A DNA stretch of 64,000 nt, from positions 496,001 through 560,000 of the forward strand of contig NZ_JAJOYS010000001.1 in the NCBI RefSeq assembly GCF_021166475.1. Reading direction: 5' to 3'. Numbering within the stretch: the first letter of the stretch is position 1; every line of letters starts with the position of its first letter. Source of the stretch: Pelagibacterium xiamenense. GTDB lineage: Bacteria; Pseudomonadota; Alphaproteobacteria; Rhizobiales; Devosiaceae. The position numbers and the translations under genes are program-made. This document shows, in pieces, positions 27,503-35,400 of this stretch. Below the pieces are notes generated by a model. The model saw nothing but the letters and a program-made list of their open reading frames with translations. It was not told where the DNA came from and did no database searches.

Positions 27503-28765
27503 CTACTGCGGCCCCATCGCGGCTATGGTTTCGTCGAGCCAGGTGAGTGCCTCTTCGGGTGTCCGCTCGCCCGCCGCCACATAAGCCGCGGCCTGATAGA
27601 ACGCCTCGGCGACGGGCACCGGATAGGTCGTGTCCGGCGGCGGCACCATGGAACCGGCTTCCGCGATCATCGCTGCGACCGACTGGGTTTTCTCGTCGAG
27701 ATCTGCGCTGTCGTTGACGCCGGCGACCGGGCTGAGCAATGCTCCGGTTTCGGCCCAGATGGTCTGGCTTTCCTCCGATGTGAAGAATTTCAGGAAGGTA
27801 ATCGCCGCGTCCTTGTTCGCACTCTGGTCGTGAACGATCCATCCGGTCACCGTGCCGATCACGCTGTCGGAGAGCGGATGGTCCGGATCGATCATCGGTG
27901 TATCGAACTGGTCGTAGTCGAAACCCTCGTCGGCCAGTTCCGAGGCCGAGCCGATGAGCCATGACCCGATCGGGTGCATGGCCGCGGCGCCCTGGAAGAA
28001 ACCGGCCATGGCCGGGTCGGCGCCCAGTCCCTGCAGGTCGCGGTTGAAGGCGCCGGCTTCCTGCAATTGGTCGATCAGCTCGAGCGCGCGGGTGAAGCCT
28101 GCCGTATTGAACGGACCGTCCTGATTGAACGCGGCCTCGTATTCTTCGACCGGCACCACGCGCGACGCGATGTGCGAGGCCCAGTTGCCCAGCGGCCAGA
28201 GCTCGGAATTGCCCTCGATGACCGGCGTTTCCCCGGCCGCGGCGAGCGTTTCGATCAGGGCGATAAATTCGTCCCAGGTTGCGGGGGGTTCGAGGCCATG
28301 TTCCGCGAACATCGCGGTGTTGTACCAAATCGTGTTCGTCAGATCGATCGACATGGGCACCATATAGGCTTCGCCATCGACCAGCGTGCCCGCGCCTTCG
28401 GTCCAGACCGATTCAAGAAAGCTGTCCTTCCAGCCGTCTTCGGCCAGCGCGTCCGACAGGTTCATCGCATAACCCGCGTCCGCGTCGCGCAGCACAGGAT
28501 ATCCGGCCCATTGGAAATAGATGTCGGGAACGCTCGAACTCTGGAGCTGCGTTATCAGCCCGGTGCCCGAATAAAGATCGTCGTCAAAGACGATCTGCTC
28601 GATTGCGATGTCGGGATGCTCGGCTTCGAAATTGGCGATGATCTGATCGAGCGCGTCGCGGTTGGAGCCGCCGGTCATCGAATGCGTGATGCGCAATTCG
28701 GTCTGGGCGATGGCGGGTGCGGTGAGAACGGCGACGACGGCGATGCTGATGGTCAGCGATTTCAT
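27503..28765 (-). CDS. Carbohydrate ABC substrate-binding protein, 420 aa
   Basis: Signal peptide MKSLTISIAVVAVLTAPAIA followed by a family 1 solute-binding domain (LRITHSMTGGSNRDALDQIIANFEAEHPDI). It is Trp-rich in the cleft, as in oligosaccharide and GlcNAc binders. First gene of a five-gene operon ending in GH84 and GNAT, so a GlcNAc-containing glycoside is the likely ligand; this is inferred from context. A GntR-type operator lies 37-51 bases upstream of the ATG. Confidence 0.93.
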   Translation of the reverse strand: MKSLTISIAVVAVLTAPAIAQTELRITHSMTGGSNRDALDQIIANFEAEHPDIAIEQIVFDDDLYSGTGLITQLQSSSVPDIYFQWAGYPVLRDADAGYAMNLSDALAEDGWKDSFLESVWTEGAGTLVDGEAYMVPMSIDLTNTIWYNTAMFAEHGLEPPATWDEFIALIETLAAAGETPVIEGNSELWPLGNWASHIASRVVPVEEYEAAFNQDGPFNTAGFTRALELIDQLQEAGAFNRDLQGLGADPAMAGFFQGAAAMHPIGSWLIGSASELADEGFDYDQFDTPMIDPDHPLSDSVIGTVTGWIVHDQSANKDAAITFLKFFTSEESQTIWAETGALLSPVAGVNDSADLDEKTQSVAAMIAEAGSMVPPPDTTYPVPVAEAFYQAAAYVAAGERTPEEALTWLDETIAAMGPQ

Positions 28766-28787
28766 GTCTTCCCCCTTTGGTGCAGAG

Positions 28788-28802
28788 ACATGGGTCCCAT
28801 GT
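28788..28802. promoter_or_regulatory. Palindrome ACATGGG-T-CCCATGT before the sugar ABC operon
   Basis: A perfect 15-bp palindrome 23 bases upstream of the binding-protein start, abutting the GntR-type operator at 28802-28816. It could be a second regulator site or an mRNA leader hairpin. Confidence 0.4.
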
Positions 28803-28816
28803 GGTATGTTATTGGT
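28802..28816 (-). promoter_or_regulatory. GntR/UTRA operator copy, ACCAATAACATACCA
   Basis: Read on the minus strand this 15-mer differs at one base from sequences at 61942-61957 and at two bases from 62078-62093 (TACCAATAAAATACCA and TACCAACAAAATACCA). All three lie in front of sugar ABC genes beside GntR-UTRA regulator genes, suggesting a shared regulon. Confidence 0.65.
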
Positions 28817-28830
28817 TTTCAGAATTATGT

Positions 28831-28841
28831 CTAGTAACTAG
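28831..28841. promoter_or_regulatory. Palindrome CTAGTAACTAG
   Basis: A perfect 11-bp palindrome (CTAGT-A-ACTAG) in the divergent region between the sugar ABC operon and the GntR gene. It may be a further operator for the adjacent regulator; no partner copy was found in the window. Confidence 0.35.
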
Positions 28842-28879
28842 GTAGTTCCAAATTTTGCGCCATTTTCGCTTGATTGTCG

Positions 28880-28912
28880 CATACCGAAGTCATACCAATG
28901 TCATATGAATGG
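28880..28912. repeat. Three tandem 11-bp direct repeats before the GntR gene
   Basis: CATACCGAAGT, CATACCAATGT and CATATGAATGG follow one another without gaps. The 11-bp period is one helical turn, so a bound protein would line up on one DNA face. The second copy also matches half of the shared operator (TACCAAT). It sits 37 bases upstream of the GntR start. Confidence 0.5.
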
Positions 28913-28948
28913 AGATAATCCAGAGCGACTTTGGGGGGCATTGTAGCC

Positions 28949-29677
28949 GTGTTCGACGCGGTTTCGGCGAAAATGGCGGGTCAGCACGGACCTCTGGCCG
29001 ATAGGCTGAGAAACGCGCTGGCAGGCGTCATCAATGAAGGCCTGCTGACGCCAGGTGAAGCCTTGCCGTCCGAACGGGAGCTCGCCGCGCGATTGGACGT
29101 ATCGCGCTCTACCCTGCGCCATTGCCTCAAGGAATTGGGCGCAATGGGCCTCGTTCACACCCGTCCAGGCGCGGGGACGGTGGTGACGGGGCGGATTTCC
29201 AAGGCGCTGTCGCGCCTATCGGGCTTTTCCGAGGACATTCGGCTGCGCGGACTGCAGCCGTCCTCGGAAGTGCTTGAACTCACGATCGGGCCGGTGCCGT
29301 CCGACACCGCCTTCAGGACCGGGCTTCCCCTGGGCACGCGCACCCTGACGCTGGCGCGGTTGCGGAAGGCCGGCGGCGAGGTGCTCTGTTACGAGCGCGC
29401 CATCGTGCCGGTGAGCTCGGTGGGCGAAGACTATGACGGGGTTGGGTCGTTGTACGAACGTATGGACGCGCACGATGCCCGGCCGCGGCGCACATTGCAG
29501 ACGATCGAGGCCGTCAATGCCTCCATCGAGCTTGCCGTACTGCTCGGCGTACCCGAGGGCGCGGCGGTGCTCAGGATCGATCAGGTTGGATACGGCCCTG
29601 ACGGTGGTGCTGTCGAGGATGCGGTCAGCTGGTATCGGGGCGACCGGTACAAGTATGTCGGGGAAATTACGGGGTAA
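28949..29677 (+). CDS. GntR-family regulator with UTRA domain (HutC subfamily), 242 aa
   Basis: N-terminal winged HTH at about residues 15-80 (LADRLRNALAGVINEGLLTPGEALPSERELAARLDVSRSTLR) and a C-terminal UTRA ligand domain (GLPLGTRTLTLARLRKAGGEVLCYERAIVPV ... DAVSWYRGDRYKYVGEI). The GTG at 28949 has a GGGGGG-like site ten bases before; TTG 28931 and ATG 28973 are alternatives. UTRA domains bind small ligands such as sugar phosphates, so GlcNAc-6-P or GlcN-6-P is the likely effector. It is divergent from the GH84 operon and co-directional with the SIS gene. Confidence 0.9.
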   Translation: MFDAVSAKMAGQHGPLADRLRNALAGVINEGLLTPGEALPSERELAARLDVSRSTLRHCLKELGAMGLVHTRPGAGTVVTGRISKALSRLSGFSEDIRLRGLQPSSEVLELTIGPVPSDTAFRTGLPLGTRTLTLARLRKAGGEVLCYERAIVPVSSVGEDYDGVGSLYERMDAHDARPRRTLQTIEAVNASIELAVLLGVPEGAAVLRIDQVGYGPDGGAVEDAVSWYRGDRYKYVGEITG

Positions 29678-29727
29678 ACGCTTTTGCGGCGCAGGAGCGG
29701 GCCGGACTAGGAATGGAATAGCAACAG

Positions 29728-30468
29728 ATGGGCCAGCTCCGTTTCATTTATCGCGACCGCATCGTCGGGTTGATCGACGATGTGCTGTCGAGTCAGGCGG
29801 CGGCGCTGGACGCGGCCGTCAAAGCGGTTGCCGACACGCTCGCACGGGACGGGCTCATCCACGTCGCCGGATCGGGCCACTCGCATATGCTGGCCGAGGA
29901 AGTGTTCTACCGGGCCGGCGGGATCGCGGCGGCGCAGGCCATTCTCGATCCTGAGTTGATGCTACACCAGGGGGCGGAGCGCTCCACGCTATTGGAGCGC
30001 GAAGAGGGGAGGGCGGCGCGGGTCCTCCCCTCTTATAATCTCTCGCAAGGCGACGTGCTTTTCATCGCCTCCAATTCCGGCCGCAACGCCTACCCAATCG
30101 AAATGGCGCTCGCTGCCCGCGATAGGGGTCTAACGACCGTAGCGATCACCTCGATCAGTCACTCCACAAAGTCGCAGTCCCGCCACTCGTCCGGACAGTT
30201 GCTCTATGAGGTATGCGACATCGCCATCGACAATGGCGGGGACTATGGCGACGCCGGTCTCGATATCCCCGGCCGCAACGCGCGCATGGGTCCGACATCG
30301 ACGATCGCGGGGGTCTACATTCTCAACGCGATACTGGCCGAGGCCGTCGCGCTCCTCGCGCAGCAGGGTATCACGCCGGACATCTACCAAAGCGCCAATG
30401 CTGAAGACCTTGCCGGTGGCATGTTGTCCATCCTGGAGCGCTGGCGCCATCGTATTCAGCACCTTTGA
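29728..30468 (+). CDS. SIS-domain sugar-phosphate-binding protein (UPF0309), 246 aa
   Basis: A single SIS domain with phosphate-binding loops GSGHSHMLAEEVFYRAGG and ASNSGRNAYPIEMALAARDRG, plus the family-specific NARMGPTSTIAGVYILNAI stretch. UPF0309 proteins resemble GmhA/MurQ-type isomerases, and their substrates are phosphosugars. Located 50 bases after GntR, it probably handles a GlcNAc- or MurNAc-derived phosphosugar. A second, GlmS-like SIS protein is encoded at 60 kb. Confidence 0.9.
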   Translation: MGQLRFIYRDRIVGLIDDVLSSQAAALDAAVKAVADTLARDGLIHVAGSGHSHMLAEEVFYRAGGIAAAQAILDPELMLHQGAERSTLLEREEGRAARVLPSYNLSQGDVLFIASNSGRNAYPIEMALAARDRGLTTVAITSISHSTKSQSRHSSGQLLYEVCDIAIDNGGDYGDAGLDIPGRNARMGPTSTIAGVYILNAILAEAVALLAQQGITPDIYQSANAEDLAGGMLSILERWRHRIQHL

Positions 30469-30472
30469 TCTG

Positions 30473-30829
30473 TCAATGATCCGGCGCGTCGGGCTCTTCG
30501 TCGCTATGCGCGATCATGTCCGCGAGCATGTGCCGGATATGGTCGTCGGCCGCCTCGTAGATTACCTGCTTGGCCTTGCGCGTCCCCACCACCAGGCGTG
30601 CGGCGCGCAGGAGTCTCAAATGGTGGCTGACCAGCGACTGCGAAGCGTCCACGGCCTGCGCAATGTCACCCACCGGGCGCGGTCCCTCAAGGCAAACAAG
30701 CAGGATCTTGAGGCGCGTCGGATCGCCCAGGAGCCTGAATGTTTCGGCAATAATGGTGATATTGGCTTCGGGGATATGAGGTTCGGCCAAGAAAGGTGTC
30801 TCCGGTGCGTTCCGGTCCGTCTTCTCCAA
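30473..30829 (-). CDS. ArsR/SmtB-family metal-responsive repressor, 118 aa
   Basis: Winged HTH: AETFRLLGDPTRLKILLVCLEGPRPVGDIAQAVDASQSLVSHHLRLL. The C-terminal helix carries DDHIRHMLADMIAHSDE, spacing reminiscent of the alpha-5 zinc site of SmtB/CzrA. The only usable start is TTG at 30829, with no clear Shine-Dalgarno sequence. A 14-bp palindrome lies 12 bases upstream. No exporter or importer of metals is next to it, so its target may be elsewhere. Confidence 0.88.
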   Translation of the reverse strand: MEKTDRNAPETPFLAEPHIPEANITIIAETFRLLGDPTRLKILLVCLEGPRPVGDIAQAVDASQSLVSHHLRLLRAARLVVGTRKAKQVIYEAADDHIRHMLADMIAHSDEEPDAPDH

Positions 30830-30840
30830 ATATCAATAGG

Positions 30841-30854
30841 TGTTCATATGAACA
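30841..30854. promoter_or_regulatory. Palindrome TGTTCATATGAACA upstream of the ArsR gene
   Basis: A perfect 14-bp palindrome with TTCA/TGAA half-sites, as in SmtB/CzrA-type operators. It lies 12-25 bases upstream of the TTG start, so bound repressor would block transcription of its own gene. Confidence 0.6.
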
Positions 30855-31136
30855 TCGGCAACGCCGTAAAGTGGCAATCGCGCTGTCCGTGATTTTCCAC
30901 AGCGTCAAGCCAGCCTGTTGAAAACTGCGGGGATAACATGGATGACGGTAGAGGATATCCTTTTCTTTACAATGTAATGGCTTGAAACGTCGCCATCGGT
31001 CTGCCTGTGCAAAGAGTGCGCCGGGTTGGGATGACGACGAACCCGTATATTTACCTATTCAAACTTGTGGCAAAGTTCCCTAGGCGGCAGGCGAAGATGC
31101 CGTGCCGCAGTTCTCGATGCATGGCGGGCAGGGGGC
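30855..31136. other. Intergenic region, 280 bases, without a clear gene
   Basis: More AT-rich than its surroundings. It holds a TTTTCCACA stretch (near 30893) and ATATCC/ATATTTA-type promoter-like patches. It probably contains the promoters of the ArsR and sugar-transferase genes. No RNA gene or repeat was recognised. Confidence 0.4.
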
Positions 31137-31694
31137 ATGTTTGGTGAATCCGGCGCCTGGGGGCGCAACACGGTCGATCGGCGCCGCGCCGTTGCGGTCT
31201 TATCGGGACAGCCCGCACCGCACAGGGCGCTCCAACTCGCAATCAAGCACGCGATCGACCGGTTTGTCGGCCTTTTGGCGCTCGTCGCTTTTGCCCCGTT
31301 CATCGTTTTAGTCATTGTTGTCATCGTGGCAATCGGAGGCCGGCCGGTAACGCGTACGGCGCATATCGGTCAGGGCGGTCGGACCATCTGGCTCTACCGT
31401 TTCGGCAAACCGCCGCTTGCACCCGGGTTTGGCGGGTTCCTCGCCCGATCTGGCCTCGAAGATATGCCCATGCTCTTTAACGTTCTGCGCGGCGACCTGT
31501 CTCTCATCGGCCCGCACCCGAACCGCGATCCCGGCGCCTCCCACGCAATGCGGCCCGGCCTGTTCACGCCGACAACAGCGGATGGCCAAAAGCGTTCAGA
31601 TCTTGACGATATCGAGCGCTACACGCTGTCGCGCGACCTCGCGATCGCACGGGCGGCCATCTGCGAGGCGCTCGCCTCAAAACGCACGGGGTAG
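31137..31694 (+). CDS. Divergent sugar transferase, truncated-looking, ExoY-like, 185 aa
   Basis: Resembles the polyprenyl-phosphate glycosyl-1-phosphate transferases (ExoY/WcaJ). A basic start KHAIDRF is followed by a TM segment (VGLLALVAFAPFIVLVIVVIVAI). Then come IGQGGRTIWLYRFGKPP and GLEDMPMLFNVLRGDLSLIGPHP, matching the E-[DL]-P-x-L-x-N-V-L-x-G-D-M-S-x-V-G-P-R-P block. After it, the usual RPG-x-T-G-L-W-Q segment is degenerate and the end is short. It may be a minimal or decaying enzyme. The start is uncertain; a frame to 31065 is also open. Confidence 0.6.
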   Translation: MFGESGAWGRNTVDRRRAVAVLSGQPAPHRALQLAIKHAIDRFVGLLALVAFAPFIVLVIVVIVAIGGRPVTRTAHIGQGGRTIWLYRFGKPPLAPGFGGFLARSGLEDMPMLFNVLRGDLSLIGPHPNRDPGASHAMRPGLFTPTTADGQKRSDLDDIERYTLSRDLAIARAAICEALASKRTG

Positions 31695-31767
31695 CGCCAG
31701 CAATAGTCCGCACCGTCTGGTCAAAGTGCCTTGGCAATGTATAAAGGTCCGCCTGGGAGGATCGCCA

Positions 31768-32739
31768 ATGGCCCGCCGACCCGAGTCCGGCAAAACAAAA
31801 GACATCAACAAAACCAAGCTCGACGACGCCGCGCGTGCGGGCTGGCTTTACTACGTGGCCGGCAACACCCAGGACGAAATCGCCTCCAAGCTCGGCGTCT
31901 CGCGCCAGACCGCCCAGCGGCTGGTGTCTCTGGCGGTGAGCGAAAAGCTGGTCAAGGTCCGGCTCGATCACCCGATAGCCCAGTGCATGGACTACGCCGC
32001 ACGCCTGCAGGCCGCCTACGGTCTTGATGAGGTCGAGGTGGTGCCCTCCGATCCCGGCCATCCGGACACAACGCTGGGAATTGCCGAAGCTGTCGCCGCG
32101 CGGATCGAGAAAATCCTGTCGGCGAGCGATCCGGTGACTATGGGCATCGGCACGGGCCGAACGCTGAAGGCTGCCGTCGAGCAGCTCTCTTTCATCGATT
32201 GCCCTCATCATTTCATCGTATCCCTGGCCGGCAACATCGCCCCGGACGGGTCCGCCGCCTTCTATAACGTCGTCTTCAACCTCGCCAACAAGGTGAGCGC
32301 GCCGAGCTTCCCGATGCCGCTGCCCGTCATCGCCGCAAGCGCTGGCGAGCGGGCGCTTCTGCACGAGCAGGCTGGCATCGGCCGCACGCTCGCGCTCGCG
32401 CAAAAGGTGCAGATCGCCATCGTCGGCGTTGGCGATCTGGGCCCCAGCGCACCGCTTTACGAGGACGGTTTCGTGACGCTCGATGAGCTCAAGGCGCTCC
32501 AGAACGTCGGCGCCGTGGGCGAGATCCTGGGCTGGACCTTCGACGCCGAAGGCCGGGTGATCGAGGGCATGATCAATGAGCGGGTCGCCAGCGCGCGTCT
32601 TCCCGACCGCGACAACGCGCTCGTGATCGCCGCCGCCAAAGGCGGCAACAAGGTCGAGGCGATCAGAGCGGCCCTCCGCCGCCGCCTGGTCAACGGGCTC
32701 ATCACCGACGAAGACACCGCGCGGGCGTTGCTCGGCTAG
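31768..32739 (+). CDS. SorC/DeoR-type sugar-binding transcriptional regulator, 323 aa
   Basis: N-terminal HTH (ARAGWLYYVAGNTQDEIASKLGVSRQTAQRLVSLAV) and a C-terminal sugar-binding domain of the SorC family (VTMGIGTGRTLKAAVEQL ... DLGPSAPLYEDGFVTLDEL). This is the SmoC/DalR-like regulator type found with polyol transporters. The ATG at 31768 has GGGAGG at 31755-31760. It lies 190 bases upstream of the polyol ABC genes on the same strand and probably controls them by sensing a polyol or its phosphate. Confidence 0.92.
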   Translation: MARRPESGKTKDINKTKLDDAARAGWLYYVAGNTQDEIASKLGVSRQTAQRLVSLAVSEKLVKVRLDHPIAQCMDYAARLQAAYGLDEVEVVPSDPGHPDTTLGIAEAVAARIEKILSASDPVTMGIGTGRTLKAAVEQLSFIDCPHHFIVSLAGNIAPDGSAAFYNVVFNLANKVSAPSFPMPLPVIAASAGERALLHEQAGIGRTLALAQKVQIAIVGVGDLGPSAPLYEDGFVTLDELKALQNVGAVGEILGWTFDAEGRVIEGMINERVASARLPDRDNALVIAAAKGGNKVEAIRAALRRRLVNGLITDEDTARALLG

Positions 32740-32822
32740 GCTTGGGCCCCTCATTCCACGTGAACTGCAGGCCAGACCGCGTTCGCGGCAACACGGCTGT
32801 GCGTCTGCGCGGAAGCGCGCAT

Positions 32823-32912
32823 TTGCTCATTGTGTGAGAAAATGCTCTTGACATTGCGCCTTGAATATTGAGTAATTGCCCACGCGTATAGCAAATGCTC
32901 ATACTCGAGCAT
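32823..32912. promoter_or_regulatory. Candidate SorC operators and promoter of the polyol operon
   Basis: (T/A)TGCTC half-sites occur at 32823-32829 (TTGCTCA, followed by TGTGAG), 32842-32847 and 32895-32900. The last pairs with GAGCAT at 32907-32912 as an ATGCTC-N6-GAGCAT dyad just before the ribosome binding site. A TTGACA -35 element at 32848-32853 lies between, with AGTAAT 17 bases on. Binding by the upstream SorC protein is inferred. Confidence 0.5.
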
Positions 32913-32929
32913 ATGGGAGGATTTACCTG

Positions 32930-34240
32930 ATGAGACTACGCTCACTCGTTTTCGGGTCGGTGTCGCTCGTGGCCATGGCGGCGACGGCGCAGGCCCAGTC
33001 GCTCACCATTGCAACGGTGAACAATGGCGACATGATCCGTATGCAGGGCCTGTCCGACGCCTTTACCGAGGAGACCGGTATCGAGCTCGAATGGGTCACG
33101 CTTGAAGAAAACGTCCTGCGTCAGCGCGTCACCACCGACATCGCCACCCAGGGTGGTCAGTACGACGTCATGACCATCGGTGCCTACGAGACGCCGATCT
33201 GGGCCGGCCAGGGTTGGCTTGCCCCGCTCGATGACATGGGTGCGGACTATGACACCGCCGATCTATTGCCCGCCGTGCGCGACGCGCTCTCGGTTGACGG
33301 TACGCTCTATGCGGCGCCGTTCTACGGCGAAAGCGCCATGATCATGTACCGCACGGACCTGTTCGAACAGGCCGGGCTCGAAATGCCCGCCGAACCCACC
33401 TGGGATTTCATCGCCGACGCCGCGCGTCAGATCACCGACAAGGACAACGAACTCTACGGCATCTGCCTGCGCGGCAAGGCCGGTTGGGGCGAGAATATGG
33501 CGTTCATCACCGCCCTCGCCAACTCCATGGGCGCCGCCTGGTTCAATATGGACTGGGAGCCCCAGTTCGAGGCCGGAATATGGGGTGATGCGCTCCAGTT
33601 CTACGTTGACCTTATGAACGACGCAGGCCCTCCGGGCGCTTCGTCCAACGGGTTCAACGAAAACCTGGCGCTGTTCCAGCAGGGCAAGTGCGGTATGTGG
33701 ATCGACGCCACCGTCGCGGCATCCTTTGTGTCGAACCCTGAGGAATCCCAGGTTGCCGACAGCGTAGGGTACGCGCTGTTTCCGACCAACGGCGAATATG
33801 ACAATCACGGCAACTGGCTGTGGGTCTGGTCGCTGGCGATCCCCTCGAGCTCGGACAATGTCGATGCCGCCAAGCAGTTCCTCAACTGGGCGACGTCCAA
33901 GAGCTATATCGAGATGGTCGCCGAGGAAGAAGGCTGGGCCAACGTGCCTCCGGGAACCCGGACCTCGCTTTACGAGAACCCGACCTACCTCGAGGCGGCG
34001 CCCTTCGCCGATGAGACCCTCGCGGCAATGAATGCGGCTACGCCCGAGCAACCCTCGGTTCAGGAAACGCCCTATACCGGCGGTCAGTTCGTCGCCATCC
34101 CTGAATTCCAGGGTATCGGTACGGCCGTGGGTCAGGCCTTCTCCGCCGCGCTGGCCGGACAGACGACCGTCGAACAGGCGCTCCAGACGGCTCAGCAGGT
34201 GACCCGTATGGAAATGGAACGCAGCGGCTACTACCAGTAG
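32930..34240 (+). CDS. Polyol ABC transporter substrate-binding protein, 436 aa
   Basis: Signal peptide ending at AQAQ (residue about 23), then a family 1 solute-binding domain close to SmoE-type sorbitol/mannitol binders (LTIATVNNGDMIRMQGLSDAFTEETGIELEWVTLEENVLRQ). GGGAGG precedes the ATG at 32930. First transport gene of a seven-gene operon that includes a mannitol-type dehydrogenase, so the ligand is a hexitol or pentitol. It is followed by a 10-bp hairpin. Confidence 0.94.
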   Translation: MRLRSLVFGSVSLVAMAATAQAQSLTIATVNNGDMIRMQGLSDAFTEETGIELEWVTLEENVLRQRVTTDIATQGGQYDVMTIGAYETPIWAGQGWLAPLDDMGADYDTADLLPAVRDALSVDGTLYAAPFYGESAMIMYRTDLFEQAGLEMPAEPTWDFIADAARQITDKDNELYGICLRGKAGWGENMAFITALANSMGAAWFNMDWEPQFEAGIWGDALQFYVDLMNDAGPPGASSNGFNENLALFQQGKCGMWIDATVAASFVSNPEESQVADSVGYALFPTNGEYDNHGNWLWVWSLAIPSSSDNVDAAKQFLNWATSKSYIEMVAEEEGWANVPPGTRTSLYENPTYLEAAPFADETLAAMNAATPEQPSVQETPYTGGQFVAIPEFQGIGTAVGQAFSAALAGQTTVEQALQTAQQVTRMEMERSGYYQ

Positions 34241-34260
34241 GTGGTGGCATGCTCCTCCGC

Positions 34261-34291
34261 AGGGACCGGCGCGCTCGCCGTGCCGGTCCCT
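34261..34291 (+). other. Intercistronic hairpin after the polyol binding protein
   Basis: Perfect 10-bp stem AGGGACCGGC/GCCGGTCCCT with an 11-base loop and no T-tract, 20 bases after the stop. Beyond it, 34292-34525, I see no further gene or motif before the permease ribosome binding site. Confidence 0.6.
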
Positions 34292-34525
34292 GAATGGTTC
34301 GGGCGGTGGCGAGCGACTCTGCGCCGCCATTGACATCCCGCTTCGAGGGGGAACCACCCGACTTGTAACCGAACCCTGCGGCGCAACTGGCGCACAAGCT
34401 TTCTTCGCGCCTACGGGGGACGGGCTCGGGTTGGGTATAGGCGAAAGCCGATTCAATAGACGACGCGACAACCGGCGCCAGCCAAAGCTATTCTCAACCA
34501 ACAAAGCACGGCGCGAGGGAGAAAA

Positions 34526-35398
34526 ATGGCAACGCTACACACACAAACAGCGGCACGCTTCATGATGGCGCCGGCGGTTCTGCTGCTTCTGGCGTGGATG
34601 CTGGTACCGCTTTCGATGACGCTGTGGTTCTCCTTCCAGCGGTACAATTTGCTCATGCCGGGGATGGAATACTTCACCGGCTTCGAGAACTACCGCTACT
34701 TCTTCTCCAATCCGAGTTTCTGGGCGGCGCTGTTCAACACACTCTATCTCGTCGGTGGCGTGCTGATCATCACCCTCGCGGGTGGCACGCTTCTGGCCCT
34801 GCTGCTCGACCAGCCGATCTTCGGCCAGGGCATCGTGCGGCTGCTGGTGATCGCACCCTTCTTCGTCATGCCGACAGTGTCGGCATTGGTTTGGAAGAAC
34901 ATGCTGATGCACCCGGTCAACGGGTTCTTTGCCTGGCTGGCGCGCGTCTTCGGCTTCCAGCCGGTGGACTGGCTGGCGCAGTTGCCGCTCGTTTCGATCA
35001 TCATCATCGTCGCCTGGCAGTGGCTGCCGTTCGCGACGCTGATTATCCTGACCGCGCTGCAATCGCTCGATGAGGACCAGCGCGAGGCCGCGAGCCTCGA
35101 CGGCGCCGGCCCGTTCTCGATGTTCTTCTACATCACGCTGCCGCACCTGGCGCGCGCGATCACGGTCGTAATGCTGATCGAGACCATCTTCCTGCTCTCG
35201 GTCTTTGCCGAAATCCTCGTCACCACCAATGGCGGGCCGGGGACGTCGACGACCAATCTCACCTTCCTCATCTACATCCAGAGCCTGCTGCAGTTCGACG
35301 TGGGTCTGGCATCCGCAGGCGGCATCGTGGCGGTCATCCTCGCCAACATCGTCGCCATCTTCCTGCTCCGCATCGTCGGCAGAAACCTGGAGGCGTAA
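34526..35398 (+). CDS. Polyol ABC transporter permease (SmoF/MalF type), 290 aa
   Basis: Six TM helices. After a short N-terminus come FMMAPAVLLLLAWMLVPLSMTLWFSF and the EAA loop REAASLDGAGPFSMFFYITLPHLARAI. A GAGGGAGA site precedes the ATG. It pairs with the permease 2 bases downstream and uses the ATPase encoded next. Confidence 0.94.
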   Translation: MATLHTQTAARFMMAPAVLLLLAWMLVPLSMTLWFSFQRYNLLMPGMEYFTGFENYRYFFSNPSFWAALFNTLYLVGGVLIITLAGGTLLALLLDQPIFGQGIVRLLVIAPFFVMPTVSALVWKNMLMHPVNGFFAWLARVFGFQPVDWLAQLPLVSIIIIVAWQWLPFATLIILTALQSLDEDQREAASLDGAGPFSMFFYITLPHLARAITVVMLIETIFLLSVFAEILVTTNGGPGTSTTNLTFLIYIQSLLQFDVGLASAGGIVAVILANIVAIFLLRIVGRNLEA

Positions 35399-35400
35399 GA

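Noticed and set aside
30880-30925. A TTTTCCACA stretch and GGGGATAAC, reminiscent of DnaA boxes or an origin
   Set aside because: Only one imperfect box, no cluster, no AT-rich unwinding element and no replication genes nearby.
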